From Candidatus Glassiibacteriota bacterium (lineage in GTDB: Bacteria; Gemmatimonadota; Glassbacteria; GWA2-58-10), in the NCBI GenBank assembly GCA_030604975.1, contig JAUVUV010000054.1:1-9527 (forward strand): 9,527 nt of DNA, given 5' to 3'. A program made the translations under genes and the position numbers. A model generated the notes under the pieces. The model was not told the origin of the DNA. It saw only the letters and a list, made by a program, of their open reading frames with translations, and made no database searches. Positions 1 through 7,419 of the stretch are shown in pieces (the first letter of the stretch is position 1; the number at the start of each line of letters is the position of its first letter).

Positions 1-891
1 CCTAACAGAAGAGAATTTTTAGGATTAGCAGCCGGATTAGCATTAGCTGGTTGTCGAAAACCTGAAGATTCAGCCTCGGATGATAAAACTGCAGGCAAAG
101 ACGAAATTCTGAATCTCTATGACAACATAGCTGAAGATGCTGGTGAGGCCATCCCTGATTGGGGGTTTTCCGCTTTTATTCGATACAATGGAAAGAACAT
201 ACTTTTTGATGCAGGCAGATACCCGGATGTCCTGGAGCATAATGCCAAGATGCTTGGTGCCGATCTAACGGCAGTTGACATCGCTGTCCTTTCTCATAAT
301 CATTGGGATCACATTGGCGGGTTCGACTATCTTCTGAAAGTCAATCCAGATTTCAAATTGTTTTTGCCGAACGATGCGCACCTTAGTAACAAAGATACAG
401 GAACAAAATATACACGCGGCTATCGGTATCGTCATCCGAATACAGAGCTGGTGGAGGAACATACAGAAATTGCGCCGGGTGTTGTTCTCATTGCTACGAC
501 TTCATCATTGATAGGCAATTTATGGTGGAAGTACCCACCCAATGAGAATGAACCTCAATTAACTGAATTGCAAGAACTTTCCCTTGCACTGGAGGGCGAA
601 GATGGGCAGGTGACCCTTATTTCCGGATGCTCCCATTCTAAAATCGAAGTAATTGTTAAGGAAAGTAAAGAATATCTTGGAAAAAATATCTCACTTGTTA
701 TTGGAGGTTTTCATCTTGACCCTTATTCCCCTGATTATATTTCCAATATAGCGAAAATGATGAAAGATGAACTGGAAGTAGATCAGGTCGCTCCAACACA
801 TTGTACAGGTGAAGAGGCCATTGAAATTTTCAAAGACCTTTACAAAGAAAATTTCCGCTATTTTGGTCTTTGTTCCAGGTTGCCGCTATAG
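1..891 (+). CDS. Tat-exported MBL-fold metallo-hydrolase, DHPS-like subgroup (5' partial)
   Basis: The frame is open from the first base to the TAG at 889-891, so the true start lies upstream. The visible N-terminus reads NRREFLGLAAGLALAGC: a twin-arginine motif (codons at 7-12), a short hydrophobic stretch and a lipobox with Cys at 52-54. Only a few residues are probably missing, and the product is probably a Tat-exported lipoprotein. The metal ligands of the metallo-beta-lactamase fold follow: HNHWDH (295-312), SGCSH (622-636), GGFH (703-714) and THCTG (796-810). The last three are typical of the MBL subgroup named after dihydropterin-ribofuranosyl-aminobenzene phosphate synthase. Most bacterial members have no proven substrate, so none is assigned. 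Composition is about 42% GC in sampled lines, lower than the genes downstream. A long hairpin separates it from them, so it is probably a separate transcription unit. An internal ATG at 250 would remove the signal peptide and is not the start. Confidence 0.88.
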   Translation, partial: PNRREFLGLAAGLALAGCRKPEDSASDDKTAGKDEILNLYDNIAEDAGEAIPDWGFSAFIRYNGKNILFDAGRYPDVLEHNAKMLGADLTAVDIAVLSHNHWDHIGGFDYLLKVNPDFKLFLPNDAHLSNKDTGTKYTRGYRYRHPNTELVEEHTEIAPGVVLIATTSSLIGNLWWKYPPNENEPQLTELQELSLALEGEDGQVTLISGCSHSKIEVIVKESKEYLGKNISLVIGGFHLDPYSPDYISNIAKMMKDELEVDQVAPTHCTGEEAIEIFKDLYKENFRYFGLCSRLPL

Positions 892-893
892 AA

Positions 894-933
894 AACTAAA
901 CTACTACCGGCTGAAGCCGGTAGTAGTTTAGTT
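894..933. terminator. Perfect 19-bp inverted repeat, terminator-like hairpin
   Basis: The left arm 894-912 and right arm 915-933 are exact reverse complements. In practice this gives an 18-bp stem with a TGAA loop. It begins three bases after the TAG of the MBL gene. A short A-run (892-895) precedes it, but no real T-run follows, so it is not a textbook intrinsic terminator. It could end transcription or stabilise the 3' end of the upstream mRNA. Its length and perfection also fit a copy of a dispersed intergenic palindrome. Confidence 0.6.
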
Positions 934-974
934 CATTAACCCGCAGAGATGTTTCATAACTGTTTCTTCACCAT

Positions 975-979
975 AGGAG
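975..979 (+). promoter_or_regulatory. Ribosome binding site fixing the start of the heparinase II-like gene
   Basis: AGGAG lies five bases before the ATG at 985. It supports that start over the upstream in-frame ATG at 949, which has no Shine-Dalgarno match and would put 12 polar or aromatic residues ahead of an otherwise normal signal peptide. Confidence 0.7.
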
Positions 980-984
980 CAAAT

Positions 985-3240
985 ATGCAAAAGTGTATAT
1001 TCCAAATTACGAGTCTGTTGTTTGTACTATCGGTGTCAATTCTGGCTGGAAAGAAACATCCCGCTGATGCCGAATGGATGAAACTGGATGATGGGATTTC
1101 AATCCCTGTGCCGCCTGCAGAACACCCCCGGCTCTACTTGCGCTCCGGCGACCTTGACGACCTTAAATCACGCATCGGGAACCCGGTACTGAAACCCACC
1201 TGGAACAACCTGCAAAAACTCGGACAAATGAATGCCCATTACGGAATGGCTGTAGATGCCCTGCACTACTTGTTGAGCGGTGACCGTAAAATAGGACGCC
1301 AGGCCGTGAAAGCAGCACTGGACACTCTGCCTGTGGCCCAATGGAGAGAGCGGGGTGACGTGTCGCGTGATATTGGCAGGGTAATGTGGGCTGCAGCAGT
1401 TGTTTACGACTGGTGCTATGATCTCCTGACAGAGGAGGAAAAGGAAGAACTGGTAGTACAGTTCATACGCTTGGCAGAGATGTTCGAGATCGGTTACCCG
1501 ATTCGCCGGCCCGGCTCACTGACCGGGCACATCGGCGAATGGATGATCATGCGGGACATGCTGAGCGCGGGAGTAGCCATTTATGACGAGTACCCGGAGA
1601 TGTACTACGAGGCAGCCGGTAAATTTTTCCGAGATATGCTTCCGGCAAGGGACTGGCTCTATCCCGGCGGGGCTTACCACCAGGGAATTGCTTACGCAGA
1701 CACCCGCTTCGGCTCCGAGATGTACCCGCTATGGATCTTCGACCGCATGGGCTTTGGAAATGTATACCACCCCTCGCAGCAGTTCGTGCCCTACCACTGG
1801 ATCTATATGCGGCGGCCGGATGGCAAGATGATGACCTCGGGGGATGATTTCATCTGGACGCCTAAACTCTCCTCCCTGCTTTGCGCTAGTTACTACCGCG
1901 ATGGTTATATCCTGGCTGATTATCTCAAGGACGAATGGCCATTCGAGATACTCAAACATGCGACCCATCCCCTGGATCAGATGTTCGTCCTCCTGTGGCG
2001 CGACCCTGAACTCGAGCCGTGGGACCTGTCCGAGCTGCCCTTGACCCGTTTCATGGGCTTCCCCAATGGCTGGATGGTGGCCCGCACAGGATGGGACCAG
2101 CAAAGTGTTATTGCGGAGATGAAGGTTAACGAGTATAACTTCCTCAACCACCAGCACCAGGATGCAGGAGCTTTCCAGATTTATTACAAAGGTCCGCTGG
2201 CTATTGACAATGGTCTCTACAGCGGGACCGGAGGCGGCTACCTGGGGCCCCATAACGTCAATTACTACAAGCGCACCATAGCCCACAACAGCCTGCTGAT
2301 TTTCGATCCGTCTGAAAAATTTATCACCCGCGGTTTCCGCAATGTGAAAAAAGTGAACGACGGCGGGCAGCGATTGCCCAACCTGTGGGTATCAGCGGGA
2401 ATGCTCGATGATTTACTGGCTGCCGATTACAAGACCGGAGAAGTCTTGGGACACTGGTTCGGCCCGGATATTAAGCATCCGGATTTCTCATACCTCAAGG
2501 GAGATATCACCGGTGCCTACTCAAGAAAGGTAAAAGAAGTTAAACGCTCCTTTATTTTTATAAATCTTGGTTTACCACAATTGCCTGCGGCGCTGATTGT
2601 ATTCGACAGGGTTGTCAGCGCCGATCCAGCTTTCAGGAAATACTGGCTGCTTCATAGTATGGAAGAACCCGTGATTAACGGTAACATCACAAAGATCATT
2701 CTGAGCCAGAGAGGGTGGAGCGGAAAGCTGGCCAATTTCACCCTGCTGCCGGAGGATGGTAATTACGAAATTGAAAAAATCGGCGGGCCGGATGAAAGGT
2801 TCGCCTATTTCGGCCATAACTTTGCCAGCGAGGTACGGGCTGGCCGCAATCCTGAAGATTATGAAGCAGGGGATTGGCGAATCCAGCTTTCACCTGTTAG
2901 AGAATCTACTACCGACTTGTTCCTGAACGCCATGTTGATCACCGACAGGGACTTCGGAAACCTGCCCAAGGTGGAAAAACTGGAGAATGGAAGCCTGATA
3001 GGAGTAAAAGTTCAGGATAGGGTAGCCTTCTTTAACCGCTCTGGGTCAAAGATAGACCGTCCGGTATCGTTTATTCTCGATGGCGAGGGGGTTTTCAAAA
3101 TATTGGTGACCGACCTGGCTGACGGAGTATGGCAGGTGAGGCATGAAGGCCGGGTGTTCGCTCCCGCCTTAACTGTCACTGCAGAAGCCGGCGTTCTTTT
3201 CTTTGAGGGTCCAGAGGGAAAATATCGCTTGCTCAGATAA
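985..3240 (+). CDS. Secreted heparinase II-type polysaccharide lyase (PL21-like)
   Basis: A 751-residue protein with a Sec signal peptide (MQKCIFQITSLLFVLSVSILA), likely periplasmic. The architecture matches Pedobacter heparinase II (about 770 aa): an N-terminal alpha-helical toroid starting near HPRLYL (about residues 50-350), a heparinase II/III beta-sandwich (about 360-560) and a C-terminal beta domain. From my recollection of HepII (catalytic His202, Tyr257, His406; zinc His408, Asp425, His464), equivalents are His182 in TGHIGEW, Tyr237 in HQGIAY, His389 and His391 in NHQHQD, Asp408 in AIDNG and His434 in IAHNS. The His182-Tyr237 gap (55) and His391-Asp408 gap (17) equal those in HepII. 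It should cleave a uronic-acid-containing polysaccharide by beta-elimination. Heparin or heparan sulfate is possible but unproven, as the family also acts on other uronans. It is the first gene of the putative cluster; the GH123-like gene follows 70 bp downstream. Confidence 0.85.
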   Translation: MQKCIFQITSLLFVLSVSILAGKKHPADAEWMKLDDGISIPVPPAEHPRLYLRSGDLDDLKSRIGNPVLKPTWNNLQKLGQMNAHYGMAVDALHYLLSGDRKIGRQAVKAALDTLPVAQWRERGDVSRDIGRVMWAAAVVYDWCYDLLTEEEKEELVVQFIRLAEMFEIGYPIRRPGSLTGHIGEWMIMRDMLSAGVAIYDEYPEMYYEAAGKFFRDMLPARDWLYPGGAYHQGIAYADTRFGSEMYPLWIFDRMGFGNVYHPSQQFVPYHWIYMRRPDGKMMTSGDDFIWTPKLSSLLCASYYRDGYILADYLKDEWPFEILKHATHPLDQMFVLLWRDPELEPWDLSELPLTRFMGFPNGWMVARTGWDQQSVIAEMKVNEYNFLNHQHQDAGAFQIYYKGPLAIDNGLYSGTGGGYLGPHNVNYYKRTIAHNSLLIFDPSEKFITRGFRNVKKVNDGGQRLPNLWVSAGMLDDLLAADYKTGEVLGHWFGPDIKHPDFSYLKGDITGAYSRKVKEVKRSFIFINLGLPQLPAALIVFDRVVSADPAFRKYWLLHSMEEPVINGNITKIILSQRGWSGKLANFTLLPEDGNYEIEKIGGPDERFAYFGHNFASEVRAGRNPEDYEAGDWRIQLSPVRESTTDLFLNAMLITDRDFGNLPKVEKLENGSLIGVKVQDRVAFFNRSGSKIDRPVSFILDGEGVFKILVTDLADGVWQVRHEGRVFAPALTVTAEAGVLFFEGPEGKYRLLR

Positions 3241-3252
3241 AAAGCGGGCTTC

Positions 3253-3267
3253 AATGTTTTAAACATT
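3253..3267. repeat. Short AT-rich palindrome between the lyase and GH123-like genes
   Basis: AATGTTT-T-AAACATT is a perfect 7-bp inverted repeat around one base, 13 bp after the lyase stop codon and upstream of the next start. It could be an operator or a weak hairpin. AT-rich palindromes this short arise by chance, and no second copy was seen in the window. Confidence 0.25.
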
Positions 3268-3310
3268 CAAAATAGCAGAACAATAACTATTCTTTTCCGG
3301 GGAGGATAAT

Positions 3311-4963
3311 ATGATAAAAGCTTTTTTCCTCTTTAGCCTGCTGCTGATTTCTCAGGTAGCCTGCAAGGGTATTAGACAAAAATTGGATACGGATATTGAA
3401 GGTTTCCAGGCCTGGCAGCAGAATATCGAGATTCGGGCCTATCCCAATGCATTCAGCCGCGAGCCGCAAGCCCGCCTTATCGAACTGGAAGGCCTGGCTG
3501 GCGAGGTGCTCTCGGCCCAGGTAGTAGTCAAATCGCCTTCCGGCATAACGGGCCTCTCCGGTAAACTATCTGCTCTCTCCGGCCCGGGAGGGGAAGTCAT
3601 CCCGGCTGAGGCCTCAAGCGTGCGCTACGGCGCCTGGCTGCCAGTGGACGAGACAAGGATGCTCACTCCTGATCCCTTGCTGGAAGTGGCCTCGATCGAT
3701 GTGCCCGCGAACATGGCAAAGCCGGTATGGCTGACAATAAAAATCCCCAGAGAGGCGGCTCCCGGAAACTATGCTGGTAAGCTGGAACTCTCGGCAACCT
3801 CAGGGGAAAGAGCTAATTTCGAGATGAAACTCGAGGTTTTGCCGGCAAGGCTTCCGGAACCCCGGGACTGGAAATTTTATATCAATATCTGGCAGGACCC
3901 CAGCGGTGTGGCCGGTGTGCACGAGGTGGAGCATTGGAGCGATAAGCACTGGATGCTGCTTGAGAAATATGCGGGAAACTTTGTCGCTCACGGTATGGAT
4001 GTAATCACTACCAGCATTGTGTACGATCCCTGGGGCAGCCAGTCCGGCTATCCTTTCGAGACAATGGTGGAGTGGAAATATCCGGGAGAGTACGCCAAGG
4101 GCCGGGCAGAAAGGTTCGAGTGGGATTTTTCCGTTTTCGACCGCTACGTAGCCTTGATGATGGATGCGGGAATGACCGAGAAAATCGACTGTTTCTCCCT
4201 GGTCGAGGGTCCCTGGATCAATATCAATGCCGATATCCGCTACCTGGATACTCAAAGCGGAACTTACCGCACCCTGAACCTCACTCTGGGCGATTCTGTC
4301 TGGCAAGAGGTCTGGGCCGCTTTTCTACCGGTCTTTCGCAATCACCTGGAAAAGAAAGGCTGGTTCGAGAAAGCCTTTCTCGCCTTTGACGAGAAACCTC
4401 GGAAAGAGATGCGCGTGATCTATGATTTCCTCATTGCCACTGCGCCGGATTTCAAGATTTCCATCGCGGGTGGATACCCGGGAGATGAGCGCAAGTGGTC
4501 TGACGAGGTTATACTCCATTATGGTGAATTGGACACCGAGGAAGGATTGGCAGCCCACAAGTGGTTAATCGAGAAAATGCGTTCTGAGGGACGCTATATC
4601 AGTTTCTACACTGCCTGCACGCCCCATTATCCCAATGTCTTCCTCTTCTCGCAGCTCAGAGAGTCGCGCCTGCTGCCCTGGCTGGCCTTGAAATGGAACC
4701 TCAGCGGATACCTGCGCTGGGCTGTAAGCGCCTTCCCGGCGGATGTGTGGAACCAGCCGAACTACAAGTGGCATTCAGGAGATATGTACTTTGTTTACCC
4801 GGGAGAGGACGGCCCGCTGGACGGGATGCGCTGGGAGCTGTTCCGCCAGGGGGTTCAGGACTGTGAGGCGCTGCGTATTGCACGACAGATGTGCGAAAAA
4901 GCCGGCCGGAACGATCTGCTGGTCAGGCTAAGCCAGGCGGTTACCCAGGCAACCACCCTGTAA
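3311..4963 (+). CDS. Secreted GH123/DUF4091-type glycoside hydrolase, apparently cut short by an in-frame stop
   Basis: A 550-residue protein. The start is set by GGGGAGGA (3299-3306) four bases before the ATG. The N-terminus MIKAFFLFSLLLISQVAC is an export signal, possibly a lipoprotein (Cys19), though Gln at -3 makes a poor lipobox. Residues about 35-180 resemble the N-terminal beta-sandwich of GH123 proteins, and about 190-540 the GH123 catalytic barrel (formerly DUF4091). Recognisable motifs are AFDEKP with the adjacent acids Asp360-Glu361, FYTACTP (432-438), SGYLRW (465-470), GDMYFVYPG (490-498) and a C-terminal RQGVQDCEALR helix. Characterised GH123 enzymes are beta-N-acetylgalactosaminidases using an Asp-Glu pair in substrate-assisted catalysis, so this is the likely chemistry, but many DUF4091 proteins are untested. 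The frame continues for 24 sensible codons past the TAA at 4961-4963. The catalytic region is intact, so the protein may still work. Confidence 0.82.
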   Translation: MIKAFFLFSLLLISQVACKGIRQKLDTDIEGFQAWQQNIEIRAYPNAFSREPQARLIELEGLAGEVLSAQVVVKSPSGITGLSGKLSALSGPGGEVIPAEASSVRYGAWLPVDETRMLTPDPLLEVASIDVPANMAKPVWLTIKIPREAAPGNYAGKLELSATSGERANFEMKLEVLPARLPEPRDWKFYINIWQDPSGVAGVHEVEHWSDKHWMLLEKYAGNFVAHGMDVITTSIVYDPWGSQSGYPFETMVEWKYPGEYAKGRAERFEWDFSVFDRYVALMMDAGMTEKIDCFSLVEGPWININADIRYLDTQSGTYRTLNLTLGDSVWQEVWAAFLPVFRNHLEKKGWFEKAFLAFDEKPRKEMRVIYDFLIATAPDFKISIAGGYPGDERKWSDEVILHYGELDTEEGLAAHKWLIEKMRSEGRYISFYTACTPHYPNVFLFSQLRESRLLPWLALKWNLSGYLRWAVSAFPADVWNQPNYKWHSGDMYFVYPGEDGPLDGMRWELFRQGVQDCEALRIARQMCEKAGRNDLLVRLSQAVTQATTL

Positions 4964-5038
4964 TCCTTCGATCATATTCCCTGGGTGGGCCAGGCGCGGG
5001 CCACGGTGAACGAAGTGATCCGTGAGCTTGGCAGATAG
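4964..5038 (+). other. Coding-like in-frame continuation of the GH123-like gene after TAA
   Basis: Directly after the TAA at 4961-4963 the same frame encodes SFDHIPWVGQA, then RATVNEVIRELGR, ending at a TAG (5036-5038). The charged helical ending looks like the natural C-terminus of this family, and the bases are GC-rich like the gene before it. The simplest reading is that a sense codon became TAA, either by real mutation or by an assembly error. Stop-codon read-through is possible but less likely. The full product would be 574 residues. Confidence 0.55.
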
Positions 5039-5106
5039 TTTTAAGTACAGGCTGGCCCGTGCAATTTTTTTCATAAAAGAATCTGCCAACTCTTCACCCT
5101 AAGTGC

Positions 5107-5113
5107 AAAGGAG
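5107..5113 (+). promoter_or_regulatory. Ribosome binding site fixing the start of the first tandem lyase
   Basis: AAAGGAG lies ten bases before the ATG at 5124. The alternative GTG at 5103 would place this strong Shine-Dalgarno sequence inside the coding region and has no such site of its own, so ATG 5124 is preferred. Confidence 0.7.
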
Positions 5114-5123
5114 CTGCCTGACC

Positions 5124-7187
5124 ATGTTTAACCCTCGTCTTCTACTGAATGGCATGTTGCTGGCCGCGCTGCTAACTTTCGGCTGCTGCGGGCCCGCTGG
5201 AGTTGAAAAAGTTTCCGAAGAGCGCCCGATCAGCCGCGAGCATCCACGCCTGCTGGGATCGAAGGAAAGGCTGCAGAAACTGGCCAAAGAGCGTCCTGAG
5301 GCTTGGGCACGCACGGTACAGACAGCGCGTGAACTCCAGCCGGGCAATGAAAGCGTAATGGACAACCACATGAAAATGGTCTCAATGGCCCTGGTCTGCG
5401 CGATCGAGGATGACCGGGAAATCGGCAGGCAGGCGGTCGAACGGGCGATGAAATATGTCAATGCCCCGATCCGGGTGGGGCACGCAACTTTCGGCCACGA
5501 CCTGGCCCGCTGCGCCATAGTCTACGACCTCTGCTGGCCCTGCTGGACCGAGGAGGAGCGCCTCAAGTTCCATGACTACATGAACCGGACCGTGGATGCC
5601 AATGTCAACAGTGAGGCACACGTGTTCCACAACGGGTGGTACGGCTACAAGCATTGGGGAATAGGCCTGGCCTGCTACGCCACCTGGTACGAGAACGAAC
5701 GCGCCCCTGAGTTTCTGGCCGAGACCGAGCGTGACTACCGTGAGCGCGCAGCTCCTGCGCTGGAGCTTTCCGGAGCTGGAGGCGGTTTTGCAGAAGGCTA
5801 TTATATCAACTACTGGTGCTACGAGTGGCTTTTCTTCTGCGAGGTGGCACGCCTGGTCGAGGGCAAGGACTATTATGCCGCTGCACCGGGTTTCTACAAG
5901 AAACGCGCAGTGGCGGGCATGTTCGAAGCTTATCCCTGGATCAGCGAGCGCAATTCGCGCCGGCCCATCCCGATGGGAGACAGCGGGGGCCAGAAACTGC
6001 GGCGCGAAAGGGACAAAGCTCTCTCTGCACGACGTATCCTGGTGAATTTCTACCGGGATGACCCGGCGCACCAGGCGGTCCACGCTTTCAACGAGACCAC
6101 GCCGGTATCGAGCACCCCGGGCAATGCATACAAGGATTTCCTCTGGCGGGACACGACCGTGCCGAAAGGCGAGTTGAAAAATTTCAAGCTCTCGCATCTC
6201 AGCCCTGCGGCAGGTTACGTCTTTGCACGAAGCTCCTGGGATGATGACGCGACCCACTTCTTTTTCAAGTGCGGCGACCGTTTCACCGCGCACCAGCATC
6301 TGGACAACGGGCATTTCCTGATCAGCAAGTACAACGAGCTTGCCGGCGACGGCGGACAGTACTACTATTTCGGCGGCAAGCATGATATCAACTACCTGCT
6401 GCGAACCATCGCCCACAACTCGATCCTGGTTTACGACCCGGAGGAGACCTGGGTCAATATCCGTGCTTACAAGGAGCCTATCGGCAACGACGGCGGCCAG
6501 ATGCACGATTGGCCTCATCACAACGGCGCGGTGGTGGATGCGGACCAGTGGCACAGAGAACGCCAGCTTTATGACATCGCGGATATCACGGCTTTCGAGG
6601 ACCGGGGCAGCTACCTCTACGTTGCCGGAGATTGCACGAGGTCATATTCGTCGAAAAAGCTCGAATATTTTACCAGGCAGATCGTATATATCCGCCCAGG
6701 CACTTTCTTGATTTTCGACAGGGTGAAATCCACTGATCCGGATTTCAAAAAGACCTGGCTGCTTCAGGCCGCAAAACCTCCCACAGGCAAGGCGCCAAAC
6801 CTGATAGTTACCAATGATAGCGGAGGCAGGCTGTTCATCCAGACCGTGCTGCCTGAAAAACCCAGGGTGAAGCTCAATAGCGGGGATGAGCTTTACAGTT
6901 ATGGCGGAAACAGCTATCCTGCAGAGGATATTCGCGGCCCGGCTCCGGAATGCCGCATAGAGGTTTCGCCTTCTGCGCCCTCCCTGGTGGATTATTTCCT
7001 CCACGTGCTCACCGCATCCCAAGCCGCCACGGAAAGCGTGCCTCAGGCCTCTGCCAGGGTCGGTGACAGCGAGGTGACAGTCACTCTGGCCAATCTCAAG
7101 CTCTCTTTCACCACCGCCACGGTCGGCGGGAGGATCGAGATTGACGGGCAGAGCAATCCGTTCGCAGACAGGATTGTGGAGGAATAA
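5124..7187 (+). CDS. Exported heparinase II/III-family protein, tandem copy 1
   Basis: A 687-residue protein with a hydrophobic N-terminus ending at GCCGP. It may be a lipoprotein at Cys21, although TFGC is a poor lipobox. It starts with REHPRLLG, followed by a helical toroid (about 40-330) and the heparinase II/III beta-sandwich (about 350-680). Core residues are His390 and His392 in AHQHLD, Asp409 in AGDGGQ and His431 in IAHNS. The His392-Asp409 spacing of 17 matches the zinc site of HepII. Candidates for the other catalytic residues are His177 in YKHWGIG and Tyr230 in NYWCYEW, preceded by a run of aromatic residues. His397 (DNGHF) replaces the Ala of the gene at 985, another difference beside the zinc site. 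It is therefore a distant relative of that gene and a close paralogue of the gene at 7420. It probably cleaves a uronate polymer by beta-elimination; the substrate cannot be read from sequence. It lies 85 bp after the TAG that ends the GH123-like continuation. Confidence 0.82.
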   Translation: MFNPRLLLNGMLLAALLTFGCCGPAGVEKVSEERPISREHPRLLGSKERLQKLAKERPEAWARTVQTARELQPGNESVMDNHMKMVSMALVCAIEDDREIGRQAVERAMKYVNAPIRVGHATFGHDLARCAIVYDLCWPCWTEEERLKFHDYMNRTVDANVNSEAHVFHNGWYGYKHWGIGLACYATWYENERAPEFLAETERDYRERAAPALELSGAGGGFAEGYYINYWCYEWLFFCEVARLVEGKDYYAAAPGFYKKRAVAGMFEAYPWISERNSRRPIPMGDSGGQKLRRERDKALSARRILVNFYRDDPAHQAVHAFNETTPVSSTPGNAYKDFLWRDTTVPKGELKNFKLSHLSPAAGYVFARSSWDDDATHFFFKCGDRFTAHQHLDNGHFLISKYNELAGDGGQYYYFGGKHDINYLLRTIAHNSILVYDPEETWVNIRAYKEPIGNDGGQMHDWPHHNGAVVDADQWHRERQLYDIADITAFEDRGSYLYVAGDCTRSYSSKKLEYFTRQIVYIRPGTFLIFDRVKSTDPDFKKTWLLQAAKPPTGKAPNLIVTNDSGGRLFIQTVLPEKPRVKLNSGDELYSYGGNSYPAEDIRGPAPECRIEVSPSAPSLVDYFLHVLTASQAATESVPQASARVGDSEVTVTLANLKLSFTTATVGGRIEIDGQSNPFADRIVEE

Positions 7188-7280
7188 TTCAGATTTTTCA
7201 ACCCGCTGGCAGACGCTTTACTCGAAAAGAATTCATCGAGCTTTGCTTCGTAACAACCTTTCCGGGGGATCGGCATGCAG

Positions 7281-7309
7281 TCCCCCTTAATAAAGGGGGA
7301 GACAGGGGG
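7281..7309. repeat. GC-rich palindromic repeat in the spacer between the two tandem lyases
   Basis: TCCCCCTT (7281-7288) and AAGGGGGA (7293-7300) form a perfect 8-bp stem around AATA, followed by GACA and another G5 run (7305-7309). It resembles short dispersed palindromes built from C5...G5...G5 that I associate with intergenic regions of various environmental genomes. It has no T-run. The rest of the 232-bp spacer (7188-7419) contains no gene or convincing promoter that I can see. Confidence 0.5.
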
Positions 7310-7405
7310 TTGTCTCGGCGTGTTTGCTCTTGTAGGGAATAATATTGGTCAAATTCATCACTGTGATACTTCAAGGCTCGCTCCGGAGTAGTTCATTTCA
7401 GACAC

Positions 7406-7412
7406 GAGGTGA
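7406..7412 (+). promoter_or_regulatory. Ribosome binding site fixing the start of the second tandem lyase
   Basis: GAGGTGA lies seven bases before the ATG at 7420. The upstream in-frame TTG at 7345 has no comparable site and would add 25 residues in front of a normal signal peptide. Confidence 0.68.
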
Positions 7413-7419
7413 CTGCAAA

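Noticed and set aside
949..984. Upstream ATG extending the heparinase II-like protein by 12 residues
   Set aside because: No ribosome binding site precedes it, and the extension spoils the signal peptide; ATG 985 has AGGAG at good spacing.
5061..5071. T7 run as a possible terminator after the GH123-like gene
   Set aside because: No stable stem could be found directly upstream; only a 3-bp GGC/GCC pairing was visible.
5382..6554. Long open frame (390 codons) on the minus strand inside the first tandem lyase
   Set aside because: It lies wholly opposite a gene with clear family motifs, its translation resembles no family I recognise, and long antisense frames are expected in GC-rich coding DNA. 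The similar antisense frame at 1729-2286 was rejected for the same reason.
7188..7250. Open frame continuing 20 codons after the stop of the first tandem lyase
   Set aside because: Stretches this long without a stop are common by chance, and the protein already ends where its paralogue does, so no coding continuation is indicated.
7281..7309. CRISPR-type repeat
   Set aside because: Only one palindromic unit is present, with no regular repeat-spacer pattern.
7324..7345. TTGCTC and TAATAT as a possible sigma-70 promoter before the second tandem lyase
   Set aside because: The spacing is only 10 bases, and nothing resembling a -35 box lies 17 bases upstream of TAATAT.
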